Source: Tamlana sp. 2_MG-2023
GTDB taxonomy: Bacteria > Bacteroidota > Bacteroidia > Flavobacteriales > Flavobacteriaceae
Direction: 5' to 3'
Assembly: GCF_030548465.1 (NCBI RefSeq)
Contig: NZ_JAUOSF010000006.1
Span: forward strand, 1 to 64,000
Length of the DNA stretch: 64,000 nucleotides
Part shown: in pieces, positions 27,701 through 36,980 of the stretch
How positions within the stretch are numbered: position 1 is the stretch's first letter
Layout: every line of letters begins with the position of its first letter
Notes under the pieces: generated by a model
Seen by the model: only the letters and a program-made list of their open reading frames with translations
Database searches by the model: none
What the model was told of the DNA's origin: nothing
Position numbers and translations under genes: made by a program

Positions 27701-30700
27701 CGATTAACAAAACCGTAAGCGACAGTACCCCAAATGTTGGAGATGTGGTTACTTTTACCATCAACCTAAGTAACGACGGAACTGTTGAAGCCACCAATGT
27801 TTCTGTTCAAGATTTACTTCCTATTGGCTATAGTGCCATTACAAACATCAGCGGAAGCGGAACAGCTACAGGCAACCAAATTGATTGGACAGGTTTAACC
27901 GTTCCTGTGGGAAGTAACACCGTAACTTTATCTTTTGATACGACAGTAAATGCGCCAACAGGTGCCACTAACGAATATCTAAACACCGTTGAAATCACCG
28001 CAAGTGATCAATTTGATCCGGATTCTGATCCGAATTCAGGATTCAACACCGACGATTACGGTGATGGTATTGCTGATGATGATGAAGACACCGAAAGTAT
28101 TACCATTCAACAAGCCGATTTAAGTTTAGTAAAAAGCGTTAACAATACAAATCCGAATGTTGGTGATACCGTTGTTTATACGATAATAGTAACAAATTCA
28201 GGACCAAACATTGCAACAGGAGTTGCCGTTGAAGATATACTACCTGCTGGATTAACTCTAACCGCCGTATACAATGGCGGTACACAAAATGCAAACACAG
28301 CAAATTGGACTGGTTTAATTATCGGTGCTAATAACGGCTCACGAGTTTTAACTTACGAAGCAACAGTGAACATGCCAACAGGTACGATTGGAGAATACAC
28401 TAATGTGGCACAAATTACTGCAAGTAATTTATTTGACCCAGATAGTGACCCAACTACCGATGAAACAATAGATGAAGATGGTGATGGTGATGGTTTTGAT
28501 GATGATGAAGACAGTGTCACAATCTCACCTAATTTAGCCGATTTGTCCTTAACAAAAACCATTGTAAATAATAACATAACCCCTCTTATAGGTTCTCAAA
28601 TTACTTTTGAAATCAGATTAACAAACGACGGACCGCAAAATGCTACGGGCGTTGAAGTCACAGACTTAGTTCCTTCTGGATATAGCTATGTTTCTTATAG
28701 CTCTACTGAAGGTGTATATGATGATTCGAACGGATTATGGACTGTTGGAACTGTTGTAAACGGAACTACCGAAGTTTTATTAATAGATGTAACCGTCAAC
28801 CAAACCGGAGGTTACCTAAACACTGCAGAAGTGACAGCTTCTGATGTTGCTGATAGCGATTCAACACCAAACAATCATATTGAAAGTGAAGACGACCAAG
28901 ATAGCATTGAAACAACTCCGGTAGAGCCTATTGCTGATTTATCTTTAACTAAATCTGTAGCCAACGGAAACACTACGCCTTTAGTTGGTTCACAAATCAC
29001 CTTCCAAATTGCAGTTAGCAATGATGGCCCACAAGATGCTACAGGCGTTGAAGTGACCGATGTACTGCCTAACGGATTTACCTATGTTTCTTCAGTTAGT
29101 TCTTCGGGATCTTATGATGAAACCACAGGTGTTTGGACCACAGGAACGGTCATTAACAATGGCACAGAAACACTTTCTATCATTGCAACCGTAAATGCTA
29201 CTGGTAATTATGTAAATGTTGCAGAAGTTTCAGCTTCAAATCTTACTGATAGTGATTCAATACCAGCAAATGATGACGGTGATCAAAGTGAAGATGATGA
29301 AGATAGTGTTACGATAACGCCAGTTCAACTTAATGCGGATTTAGCATTGACTAAAACCGTATCAACTGGAAACACATCGCCTTTAGTGGGGTCTCAAATT
29401 GGTTTCCAAATTGCAGTGACTAATGATGGTCCGCAAAACGCCACTGGTGTTGAAGTCACCGATATACTACCTGCCGGATACACTTACGTATCTTCAATTA
29501 CAACATCGGGAACTTATGATGAAACAACTGGGCTTTGGAATATTGGCACAATTAACAACAGTACTACAGAAACTTTAACCATGCTAGTTGTTGTTAACGC
29601 TTCTGGGCCATACCTAAACACTGCAGAAGTCACAGCTTCTGATATTGCAGATCCGGATTCGACACCTAATAATGGTGCGCCTCTTGAAGATGATCAAGAC
29701 AGTGCTATTGTTACGCCAACGCAATTATCAGCTGATTTATCACTAACTAAAACCATTGCTAACGGAAACACATCACCTCTTGTTGGTGACCAAATCACCT
29801 TTCAAATAGCTGTAACTAATGATGGACCGCAAAACGCCACAGGTGTTGAAGTGACCGATTTATTACCTTCTGGGTTTACTTATGTTTCTTCTATTATGAC
29901 ATCTGGAACCTATGATAGTACTTCTGGTATTTGGAACACGGGTATGGTTAATAATGGTGCTACGGAAACACTTTCTATTATCGCTTTAGTAAACGCTACA
30001 GGTAACTACGAAAACATTGCTGAAGTCACAGCTTCTGATATTGCTGATCCGGATTCGACACCTAACAACGGAGACCCTTCGGAAGATGACCAAGATAATG
30101 TTATCATCACACCTACCCCAATTGAAGCCGATTTATCACTGACTAAAACAGTGGTTGACGGAAACACTTCGCCATTACAAGGTACAGTCGTTCGTTTCCT
30201 TATCACAGTAACCAACTCCGGCCCACAAGATGCTACGGGTGTTGAAGTGACCGATTTATTACCTTCCGGATATAACTTTCAAACGTTTAGCACATCGTCT
30301 GGAGCATATAATCCGACTTCAGGAATTTGGACTTTAGGAAGTGTTGCTAATGGTGCTTCAGAAACCTTATTAATCGACGCTAGAATACAATCATCAGGCG
30401 TTTATACGAATTCCGCAGAAATCACAGCTTCTAATCAATTCGATCCGGATTCCACACCAGATAATGACTTAGCAAGTGAAGATGACCAAGACAGTATTAC
30501 CTTAACACCGGTTGTAGCTGAAGCTGATTTATCACTTGTAAAAGAAGTTGTAAATAATATGACTTCGCCTTTGGTTGGCTCTCAAGTGACTTTCCAAATT
30601 ACAGTAACGAACGATGGTCCTCACCCAGCTACAGGTGTTGAGGTGACCGATTTGCTGCCTTTTGGATTCTCATACGATGGTTTTAACGCTACAGCGGGAA

Positions 30701-33700
30701 CCTATAATTCAGCAACTGGTTTATGGCTTGTTGGCCCAATTGCCAATGGCAACTCTCAAACATTAACTATTGATGCTACGGTTAATGCACCAACAGGAGC
30801 AACTGATGAATATCTTAATATTGCTCAAGTTTCAGCATCTAACATCAATGACCCGGATTCAGTTCCTGGCAATGATGACGCCAACGAAGATGATCAAGAT
30901 AGTGTTCTTTTAACGCCTGTAGCAGCTGCTGCAGATTTAGAGTTAACAAAAACAGAAGTTAACGGCAATACATCTCCTGTGGTAGGCACACAAATCACCT
31001 TTGAAATTGTAGTGACCAACAACGGACCAAACTTTACAACAGGTGTTGAAGTCACCGATTTACTTCCGCAAGGTTTCACCTTTGATTCATTTAGCGCCAC
31101 TGCAGGGACTTATAACCAAGCTACTGGTTTATGGACCGTTGGAGGCATTCTAAATGGTGCTTCGCAAACCTTACTTATTGATGCTATAGTCAATGCTCCT
31201 ACAGGAACGGCGGGTGAATACTTAAATACTGCTCAAGTTTCAGCTTCTGATGTTCCTGATACAGATTCTACTCCTGGTAATGACGCGCCTTTAGAAGATG
31301 ATCAAGACTTCGTGCTTATTACACCTATAGATATTATTGCCGATTTATCGCTGAGTAAAACCGTGGTAAACAATAATACGAGTCCAGTGGTTGGCGAGCA
31401 AATTACTTTTGAAATTACCTTAACCAATGACGGACCAAATACTGCAACAGATGTTGAGGTTAGCGATTTGCTACCTAGTGGTTTTGATTATGTATCATAC
31501 AGTGCAACCTCGGGTACCTACACCCCATCAACCGGTTTATGGAACGTTGGAATTATTACCGATGGAGATACACAAACCTTACTAGTTGATGCGATTGTAA
31601 TGCCTTCAACAGGAACAACAGATGAATACCTGAATATTTCTGAAGTTACAGCTTCCGATATCTTAGATTCTGATTCTACACCTGGTAATAACGTTCCAAC
31701 GGAAGATGACCAGGACAGTATTTTAATAACACCACAACCTGAAATCTCCGATTTATCATTAGTTAAAACCGTAACAAACGGAAATACCTCACCGCTTGTT
31801 GGTGATCAAATTACATTCCAAATCACTGTGACCAACGACGGCCCACAAGATGCCACCGGTGTTGAAGTTACCGATTTATTACCTTCTGGTTTTGATTATA
31901 TATCATACAGTTCTACCGAAGGCATGTACGATGTTAGCACAGGAATTTGGAGTCTTGGAACTATCATTTCAGGAACCACAGAAATATTATTAGTCGATGT
32001 TTTAGTGAAGCAAACTGGTGGTTTCACAAACATTGCTGAAGTCACTGCTTCGAATATGTCTGATCCTGATTCAACGCCTGGTAATAACATATTATCCGAA
32101 GATGATCAAGACAGCCTAACAATTACTCCTGTACAACCAAGCGCTGATTTATCACTTTCTAAAACAGTTGCTAGTGGTAATACATCGCCACTAGTTGGAT
32201 CGCAAATCGCTTTCCAAATTGAAGTGACCAACGACGGACCACAAGATGCTACTGGAGTTGAAATTACAGACTTATTACCTACTGGATATACTTACGTCTC
32301 TTCAATTACCTCTTCTGGTTCTTATAATGATACTACAGGAATCTGGAACACAGGTACTGTTAATAGCAGTGCTACGGAATCATTAACGGTTCTTGTTATT
32401 GTAAATGCAACCGGTGGCTATTTAAATACTGCGGAAGTAACCGCTTCTGATATTGCTGATATAGATTCTACGCCAGGCAACGGAGCTCCTCTTGAAGATG
32501 ACCAAGACAGCGCCATAGTTGTACCAGTACAATTAAATGCAGATTTATCTCTAACAAAAACAGTTGCTGGAAACAATACCACTCCTTTAGTTGGAACAGA
32601 AATCACTTTCCAAATAGCTGTGACCAATGACGGTCCGCAAGACGCAACGGGCGTTGAAGTAACCGATTTATTACCTGACGGATTTACTTATGTGTCTTCT
32701 ATAGTTTCTTCTGGAATTTATGATGAAACTACAGGAATCTGGAATACTGGAACGGTTATTAATGGTGCTACTGAAACACTTTCTGTTGTAGCCTTAGTAA
32801 ACCCAACTGGGAATTATACCAACATTGCAGAAGTAACCGCTTCAGATATTGCTGATAGTGATTCTACGCCTGCAAACGGTGATCCAGCTGAGGACGATCA
32901 AGACTCGGTAACCATTACACCGGTTACAATCAACGCTGATTTATCTTTAACTAAAACAGTTGCTGGAAATATACTTTCTCCACTTGTTGGAACAGAAATC
33001 ACTTTCCAAATTGCGGTGACCAATGACGGTCCGCAAGACGCAACAGGTGTGGAAGTAACCGATTTATTGCCTGACGGATTTACTTATGTATCATCAATTA
33101 TTTCTTCTGGAACTTATGATGAAACTACAGGAATCTGGAATACAGGAACCGTAATTAACGGCGCCACAGAAACACTTTCTGTTGTGGCCTTAGTGAACCC
33201 AACTGGTGATTATACCAACATTGCAGAAGTAACCGCTTCAGATATTGCGGATAGTGATTCGACGCCTAACAATGATGATCCTGCGGAAGATGATCAGGAT
33301 AGTATAACAATCACTCCTGTTCAAACTGCAGCAGACTTATCACTTACTAAAACTGTAGTAAACGGAAACACTTCACCACTGGCTGGGACTCAAATTACTT
33401 TCCAAATTACAGTTAACAATGATGGACCTCAAGACGCTACCGGCGTTGAAGTTACCGACTTATTACCTTCAGGTTTTGTATTCGAGAACTTCAGTATCTC
33501 ATCAGGAACTTACAATGCCTCTACTGGTATTTGGAACTTAGGAACAATCACTAACGGTGCTTCTGAAACCTTATTGATTGATGCAAGAGTACAAACTTCT
33601 GGTGTTTATTTGAACACCGCTGAAATTACTGCTTCAGATATTGCTGATGTGGATTCAACTCCTAATAACAATATCGAAGCGGAAGATGATCAAGATAGTA

Positions 33701-36003
33701 TCTTAATTACTCCTGTGATTGCGATGGCCGACCTATCTCTTACAAAAGAGGTTGTTGGCGGAAACACATCACCTCTAATTGGAACACAAATCACCTTCCA
33801 AATTACGGTTACTAATGATGGTCCGAATTTAGCAACCGGTGTTGAAGTGACCGACTTACTGCCTGCTGGTTTTGATTATGTGGTATTTAATGCGACTGCT
33901 GGAACCTATAATCAAGCTACAGGACTATGGTCTATCGGAATAATTGCAAGCGGACAATCACAAACCCTATTAATCGACGCAAAAGTTAATGCCCCAACAG
34001 GAACTCCTGATGAGCATTTAAATATTGCCGAAGTCACTGCGAGTGACATAAATGATATGGACTCCATACCTGATAATGATGATGGCGATCAAAGTGAAGA
34101 TGATGAGGATAGCGTATTGATAACTCCGGCTGATATTATTGCTGATTTATCTCTTTCTAAAACGGTCGTTAATGGCAACACATCACCTATCGTTGGTTCA
34201 ATGATTACTTTTGAAATCATTGTGACAAACGACGGTCCGAACTTGGCGACTGGTGTTGAAGTCACTGATGTATTACCTACTGGATTTGATTACGTATTGT
34301 TTAGTGCGACGTCTGGCACTTATAACCAAGCAACAGGTTTATGGACCACAGGTGTTATTCCTAGTGGTAGCTCGCAAACCTTGTTAATTGACGCTCGAGT
34401 TAATGCGCCAACAGGAACTGCTGATGAGTTCTTGAACATCGCAGAAGTAACAGCTTCAAATATGATTGATCCTGATTCAACGCCAAACAATGATGATGGC
34501 GACCAAAGTGAAGATGATGAAGATAGTGTACTTATTACACCAACCGATATCATTGCTGATTTATCTCTTTCTAAAACGGTCGTTAACAATAACATCAATC
34601 CGAATGTTGGTGATCAAATCACTTTCGAAATCACAGTATCTAATGATGGTCCGAATGCCACTACAGGCGTTGAAGTAACAGACTTATTACCTAGTGGTTT
34701 TGCATATACACTTTATAGTTCAACTTCTGGAACCTACTCCCCTTCAACAGGAGTATGGCGCGTTGGTGTTGTGGCAAGTGGTAGTTCTCAAACTCTACTT
34801 ATCGATGCTACGGTTAACACACCAACGGGTACCACAGATGAATATTTCAATATAGCTGAAGTGACCGCTTCTGATATGAGAGATCCAGATTCAACACCAA
34901 ACAATGATGATGGCGATCAAAGTGAAGATGATGAAGACGCCGTTCTTATTATGACAGAAACAGCTGATTTAAGTTTAAACAAAACAGTAAATAACTTAAA
35001 TACCAACGTTGATGAAACGGTTGTGTTCTCCTTACAAATAAATAACGCGGGCGCATCGTCTGCTACAGGCGTTGCTGTTCAAGATATTTTACCAACAGGT
35101 TATCGTAATATTTCAAACATTTCAAACGGTGGTATTATCATCAATAACATTATCAATTGGACAAACCTTGATGTACCTTTAAGTGGATTAACCTTAACGT
35201 TTGAAGCTACGGTTAACATGCCAACGCTTGTTGATGATGAATATTTAAACGTTGCTCAAATCACAGCAAGTGATCAGTTTGATATCGATAGTACTCCAAA
35301 TAATGATGATGGTGATCAAAGTGAGGATGATGAATCTAGCGCAATGATAAATGTACCAACAACAGATATCGAGATTCTTAAAACTGTTAGTGCCGACACG
35401 CCAAACATTGGTGATGATATCATATTTACAATTTCAGCTTCTAACCTTGGAAATATTGACGCGACAACAGTAGAGATTTCAGACATCTTGCCTTCAGGCT
35501 ATGTGTTTGGAAGTTACACAACCACATCTGGATCTTACGACCCTGATTCTGGCTCATGGCTCATCCCAAGAGTTGTAGCTGGCACTACAGAAACCTTAAA
35601 TATAACGGTTGAGGTCGTTGATATTAATGATTATGTAAATATGGCATCACTTGAGTTCTTAGACCAAATAGATTCTAATGATGATAACAATACCAGTGAA
35701 GCCACTATTACTCCATCTTGTTTAACAATTTATAATGAATTTTCACCAGATGGAAATGGTAAAAATGAATTCTTCCACATCGATTGTATAGGTAACTATC
35801 CAAACAATGCTTTAGAGATTTATAACAGATGGGGGAACCTTGTTTACAGTGTGAAGGCTTACAACAATACTTTCAACGGTGAATCTAACGGACAATCGGT
35901 TTTCAAAAACGGAGAAGAATTACCAGCAGGAACTTATTATTACATTCTTGATCTTGGTGATGGTTCTGAAAGAAAAGCTGGATGGCTGTATTTAGCTAGA
36001 TAA
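21757..36003 (+). CDS. Giant repeat surface protein with T9SS type B sorting domain (SprB-like adhesin)
   Basis: A single 4748-codon frame occupies 22% of the window. Residues 1-36 are a signal peptide ending YTNAQ. Residues 37-1440 hold about 15 modules of about 94 residues, many opening with a DAGPDQ-type motif and containing cysteines, as in PKD-like/Ig-like modules of gliding adhesins. Residues 1441-4654 hold 24 DUF11 repeats of about 134 residues, each starting DLSLTKTV or similar and ending in an acidic loop such as DSTPNNDDGDQSEDDED, a likely calcium-binding stretch. Residues 4655-4748 are the gliding-motility-associated type B C-terminal domain (EFSPDGNGKNEFF, IYNRWGNLVY, PAGTYYYILDL). 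The protein should cross the outer membrane by T9SS and stay on the surface, acting in adhesion or gliding. PorP/SprF-family and OmpA-family genes follow. Confidence 0.92.
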   Translation: MQKNYFPKNFKSDINLIKLVFLTLSLFFSFTYTNAQSSCTVNAGTDQTICETDVFQLNGNAPDTYQQDPIWTQISGPSVIISDPTILDPIITGFSGGNSYTFELSAVCLNGVKPKQTVTYTVQPISQADAGIDIASCPDSSGSLVITGNTPATGEDGNWSIEGSNGAGVVVNQTNSASSTISLPEGSSGTTVLRWTITGPEYAPGEFCETYDEITITNYGGVEPVDAGPDQTLSNCFTVDESTQLDASYGGSNLNGQVGTWTFVSGPSTPNISDVNDNQTTVSGLSEGVYVFRWDVTGPCVTGSDTVTITVPAATQDVTEATTTNSNQHFCDLSVTEATLIGSTPDFTNETVLWELTSYSPSSPAPTPTIENPNSSTTKVTGLDSNYTYTFTYTIINNVTGCESSDTVSIHYNDETVSIEVNGGNDLNAVCGETQVDVPYSSTGGTKTEYSVISGPAGSSISFPTSYTNLGGASSGTETINDFDVPGAYKINFRRSTSGNLTQGCGVANSEITVFISKTASDASAGSNQAFLCGDTFGTLAGSPIEPGETSIWTQVSGPNTANIVDPYSQNTSLTGLVPGIYDFKYTVSGGAACTPDSTSDTKIFVSPSDNGTAEAGDPQIICTNTPVQLAGNTPNIVLTGTWTASDSSITFSDVNDPSATATGFSSPSTTYTLTWTIENTYVDCGAPAIDTVDIQTNTSESPTAADAGDDICLPSGTTSITSLDGNEPDTSGIIDETGMWTQLSGPSTVTFTDPTMATTEVTGLIDGQYEFQWEISKTTVVNPCSTPTTDTVEVVVADTASIVSAGPDQSLCLDPNDLSFTMAADPAPSGGVGTWVLISGLGSYSVDDINSPTATFTDLLDGTYVFEWDVSFGGCTTPAAPDQVQIEVGIPVTEAIITTSDQGICDTFITLEANPLTNSNTETGNWTVISGPNTPNIDDPSNNIINVTNLVTGSYIFRWTTVSGSQLCSNDSDEVTIDVYKALEAIDDQELCEVSSVFLEATAGTTGTWSLDSSTDPNAEAPTQSPSNSYTANANVVPGYTYEYSYTTDYTGTGNTCNSTETTTITVSDGPDITADAGSDQEICSANPNTTTIVLDSPNDINNTNVDTVTWSILSKPTDATVNFTSPNSLDTTVTGYITAGVYIFGLKLESGLCSSSSDVVRVDVYNEPSPVDAGPDQDLACQQNTQMAATAVTSGIGTWSFANPGDDPSGGAVVIDSPNNPVTTLSNIPNDAGNDGLDDVYILTWTVTSGVCTPQSDTVNITYTGTPPSVADAGLDQEYCDVSQFYLNASTPSDGIGTWTQTAGTTTNITAPNNPNSLVLGLTPGNYEFTWTVVGGGCTSVDSMEVIIYENPGAADAGPDQTLPEFSNVILGATPATIGSGEWTQISGPTNTTFVDAADPNTQVSGTTVGTYVFEWSISNGICTPVTDQVTIEILANSDLELTKTVTPSSVNVNDFVTFTIAVFNNNDESTNADATGVEVKDILPLGYTLVSGSVSNGGSYDLASQTVTWSNLDITNGATINLTFDATVNATGTYLNTAQITASDNFDPDSSPNNDDGDQSEDDEDQAEISLQSSDLSLEKTVSATTASVGDAVTFTITVSNAGPDEATNVQVSDELPVGYTYQSDDSAGNYNATSGIWNVGSVVSGTPEVLNITASVNAPSGTSNEYFNTSEVTASDQADPDSTPNNDDGDQSEDDEDNAEITLDVADLEVTKTISPTSGSVGDTVMFSVLVENQGTGNATGVDLEDALPSGFDLVPGTISNGGTYLLGSNAIAWSDLSIDNGLSITLTYEAIVNATGNYTNTVQITASDLSDPDSTPGNDDPSEDDQDSATFTINEADLELTKNISSASSATPNIGDTVTFELTLLNNGPDDTSTVAVQDILPAGYTLTPGTINNGGTLTGNNINWTNLSLVNGASITLSYDVVVNAPAGTTGEYTNTAQVTASNVVDPDSAPNNDDGDQSEDDETAFTITPQTADLSINKTVSDSTPNVGDVVTFTINLSNDGTVEATNVSVQDLLPIGYSAITNISGSGTATGNQIDWTGLTVPVGSNTVTLSFDTTVNAPTGATNEYLNTVEITASDQFDPDSDPNSGFNTDDYGDGIADDDEDTESITIQQADLSLVKSVNNTNPNVGDTVVYTIIVTNSGPNIATGVAVEDILPAGLTLTAVYNGGTQNANTANWTGLIIGANNGSRVLTYEATVNMPTGTIGEYTNVAQITASNLFDPDSDPTTDETIDEDGDGDGFDDDEDSVTISPNLADLSLTKTIVNNNITPLIGSQITFEIRLTNDGPQNATGVEVTDLVPSGYSYVSYSSTEGVYDDSNGLWTVGTVVNGTTEVLLIDVTVNQTGGYLNTAEVTASDVADSDSTPNNHIESEDDQDSIETTPVEPIADLSLTKSVANGNTTPLVGSQITFQIAVSNDGPQDATGVEVTDVLPNGFTYVSSVSSSGSYDETTGVWTTGTVINNGTETLSIIATVNATGNYVNVAEVSASNLTDSDSIPANDDGDQSEDDEDSVTITPVQLNADLALTKTVSTGNTSPLVGSQIGFQIAVTNDGPQNATGVEVTDILPAGYTYVSSITTSGTYDETTGLWNIGTINNSTTETLTMLVVVNASGPYLNTAEVTASDIADPDSTPNNGAPLEDDQDSAIVTPTQLSADLSLTKTIANGNTSPLVGDQITFQIAVTNDGPQNATGVEVTDLLPSGFTYVSSIMTSGTYDSTSGIWNTGMVNNGATETLSIIALVNATGNYENIAEVTASDIADPDSTPNNGDPSEDDQDNVIITPTPIEADLSLTKTVVDGNTSPLQGTVVRFLITVTNSGPQDATGVEVTDLLPSGYNFQTFSTSSGAYNPTSGIWTLGSVANGASETLLIDARIQSSGVYTNSAEITASNQFDPDSTPDNDLASEDDQDSITLTPVVAEADLSLVKEVVNNMTSPLVGSQVTFQITVTNDGPHPATGVEVTDLLPFGFSYDGFNATAGTYNSATGLWLVGPIANGNSQTLTIDATVNAPTGATDEYLNIAQVSASNINDPDSVPGNDDANEDDQDSVLLTPVAAAADLELTKTEVNGNTSPVVGTQITFEIVVTNNGPNFTTGVEVTDLLPQGFTFDSFSATAGTYNQATGLWTVGGILNGASQTLLIDAIVNAPTGTAGEYLNTAQVSASDVPDTDSTPGNDAPLEDDQDFVLITPIDIIADLSLSKTVVNNNTSPVVGEQITFEITLTNDGPNTATDVEVSDLLPSGFDYVSYSATSGTYTPSTGLWNVGIITDGDTQTLLVDAIVMPSTGTTDEYLNISEVTASDILDSDSTPGNNVPTEDDQDSILITPQPEISDLSLVKTVTNGNTSPLVGDQITFQITVTNDGPQDATGVEVTDLLPSGFDYISYSSTEGMYDVSTGIWSLGTIISGTTEILLVDVLVKQTGGFTNIAEVTASNMSDPDSTPGNNILSEDDQDSLTITPVQPSADLSLSKTVASGNTSPLVGSQIAFQIEVTNDGPQDATGVEITDLLPTGYTYVSSITSSGSYNDTTGIWNTGTVNSSATESLTVLVIVNATGGYLNTAEVTASDIADIDSTPGNGAPLEDDQDSAIVVPVQLNADLSLTKTVAGNNTTPLVGTEITFQIAVTNDGPQDATGVEVTDLLPDGFTYVSSIVSSGIYDETTGIWNTGTVINGATETLSVVALVNPTGNYTNIAEVTASDIADSDSTPANGDPAEDDQDSVTITPVTINADLSLTKTVAGNILSPLVGTEITFQIAVTNDGPQDATGVEVTDLLPDGFTYVSSIISSGTYDETTGIWNTGTVINGATETLSVVALVNPTGDYTNIAEVTASDIADSDSTPNNDDPAEDDQDSITITPVQTAADLSLTKTVVNGNTSPLAGTQITFQITVNNDGPQDATGVEVTDLLPSGFVFENFSISSGTYNASTGIWNLGTITNGASETLLIDARVQTSGVYLNTAEITASDIADVDSTPNNNIEAEDDQDSILITPVIAMADLSLTKEVVGGNTSPLIGTQITFQITVTNDGPNLATGVEVTDLLPAGFDYVVFNATAGTYNQATGLWSIGIIASGQSQTLLIDAKVNAPTGTPDEHLNIAEVTASDINDMDSIPDNDDGDQSEDDEDSVLITPADIIADLSLSKTVVNGNTSPIVGSMITFEIIVTNDGPNLATGVEVTDVLPTGFDYVLFSATSGTYNQATGLWTTGVIPSGSSQTLLIDARVNAPTGTADEFLNIAEVTASNMIDPDSTPNNDDGDQSEDDEDSVLITPTDIIADLSLSKTVVNNNINPNVGDQITFEITVSNDGPNATTGVEVTDLLPSGFAYTLYSSTSGTYSPSTGVWRVGVVASGSSQTLLIDATVNTPTGTTDEYFNIAEVTASDMRDPDSTPNNDDGDQSEDDEDAVLIMTETADLSLNKTVNNLNTNVDETVVFSLQINNAGASSATGVAVQDILPTGYRNISNISNGGIIINNIINWTNLDVPLSGLTLTFEATVNMPTLVDDEYLNVAQITASDQFDIDSTPNNDDGDQSEDDESSAMINVPTTDIEILKTVSADTPNIGDDIIFTISASNLGNIDATTVEISDILPSGYVFGSYTTTSGSYDPDSGSWLIPRVVAGTTETLNITVEVVDINDYVNMASLEFLDQIDSNDDNNTSEATITPSCLTIYNEFSPDGNGKNEFFHIDCIGNYPNNALEIYNRWGNLVYSVKAYNNTFNGESNGQSVFKNGEELPAGTYYYILDLGDGSERKAGWLYLAR
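26077..35718 (+). repeat. Array of 24 tandem DUF11-coding repeats
   Basis: Repeat starts, by the Asp of DLxLxKTV, fall about every 396-425 nt from 26077 to 35365. Units 7-22 (from about 28540 to 34960) share a signature of type TSPLVGSQITF and are much more alike than units 1-6 and 23-24. Units near 32542 and 32938 are exactly 396 nt each and almost identical as protein, but carry many synonymous differences. Acidic-loop DNA (AATGATGATGGTGATC and neighbours) recurs many times. Confidence 0.9.
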
Positions 36004-36051
36004 TATTTACAAAACGAAAAAGAGAAAATGCCTCGAACAAAATAATATCAT

Positions 36052-36969
36052 ATGAAATTAAAAAATAAAATAACACTAAGCGCTTTGATGTTCCTCTTTA
36101 CCATCTTGGGGTATGCGCAGCAAGATCCTCAATACACGGATTATATGTTTAACACGATGATTGTTAACCCCGCTTATGCTGGATCAAGGGGACACTTATC
36201 CCTACTCGGACTCTACCGTTCGCAATGGGTGGGGCTTGATGGTGCACCAAAAACACAGTCTTTGAGTGTCGATTCCCCTGTTGGCCGAAATGTGGGCTTA
36301 GGACTTTCCATTGTCAACGACGAGTTGGGGCCTTCAGATCAATTTAACTTTAACGCCAACTTTTCATATACTATTAATTTTTATGATAATAAACGGCTAT
36401 CTTTTGGTGTAAATGCCGGAGGTAAATTATTGAACATCGATTGGAGTAAAGGTAACTTTCAGGAGAATGAAAACATTTTTCAAGAGAATATTGTTAATGA
36501 ATTTTTACCAACCATTGGTGCTGGTGTTTACTTTCATTCTGAGAAAAGTTATGTTGGTCTTTCAGTACCTAATTTTTTAACCAACCAATATTATGATGGA
36601 GTGCAAAACGCTGTGGATACTGAAAAATTACACTTTTATCTTATAGGTGGTTACGTATTCGACTTAAGTTCTACTGTAAAATTTAAACCTGCTTTTTTAG
36701 GTAAATTTGTAACTGGCGCTCCCGTTATTGTAGATTTATCGGCTAACTTTATGTTTCATGAAGCCTTTCGTTTAGGTGTTGCTTACCGTTGGAATGATTC
36801 TGTAAGTGGCCTAGTTGGTATGCAAGTGAGTCCTAGATTAATGATTGGTTATGCCTATGATTACACCACAACTCCTTTACAAGATTTTAACACTGGAACC
36901 CATGAAATCATGCTACGTTTTGAGTTAGTATCTAAAGACAAGCAATTAAAATCCCCTCGATTCTTCTAA
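36052..36969 (+). CDS. PorP/SprF family type IX secretion membrane protein
   Basis: The 305-residue product has a signal peptide (ALMFLFTILGYA, cleavage before QQDPQ) and the characteristic start of the family, QDPQYTDYMFNTMIVNPAYAGSR in two parts. A series of beta strands follows as in a small outer-membrane barrel (LYRSQWVGLDGAP, GLGLSIVNDELGP, PTIGAGVYF). SprF in Flavobacterium johnsoniae is needed for surface display of the adhesin SprB, and genes of this family usually sit next to a type B cargo gene. Here it starts 48 bp after the giant gene, so it is probably its dedicated outer-membrane partner. The pairing is inferred from position. Confidence 0.92.
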   Translation: MKLKNKITLSALMFLFTILGYAQQDPQYTDYMFNTMIVNPAYAGSRGHLSLLGLYRSQWVGLDGAPKTQSLSVDSPVGRNVGLGLSIVNDELGPSDQFNFNANFSYTINFYDNKRLSFGVNAGGKLLNIDWSKGNFQENENIFQENIVNEFLPTIGAGVYFHSEKSYVGLSVPNFLTNQYYDGVQNAVDTEKLHFYLIGGYVFDLSSTVKFKPAFLGKFVTGAPVIVDLSANFMFHEAFRLGVAYRWNDSVSGLVGMQVSPRLMIGYAYDYTTTPLQDFNTGTHEIMLRFELVSKDKQLKSPRFF

Positions 36970-36980
36970 AAAACTACTCT

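Noticed and set aside
34466-34678. Second frame inside the adhesin gene
   Set aside because: It is an out-of-frame reading of the acidic-loop repeats with no independent support.
26077-35718. Regular DNA repeats that could suggest a CRISPR array or satellite
   Set aside because: The period is about 400 nt, in frame, and encodes DUF11 domains; there are no short identical repeats with unique spacers.
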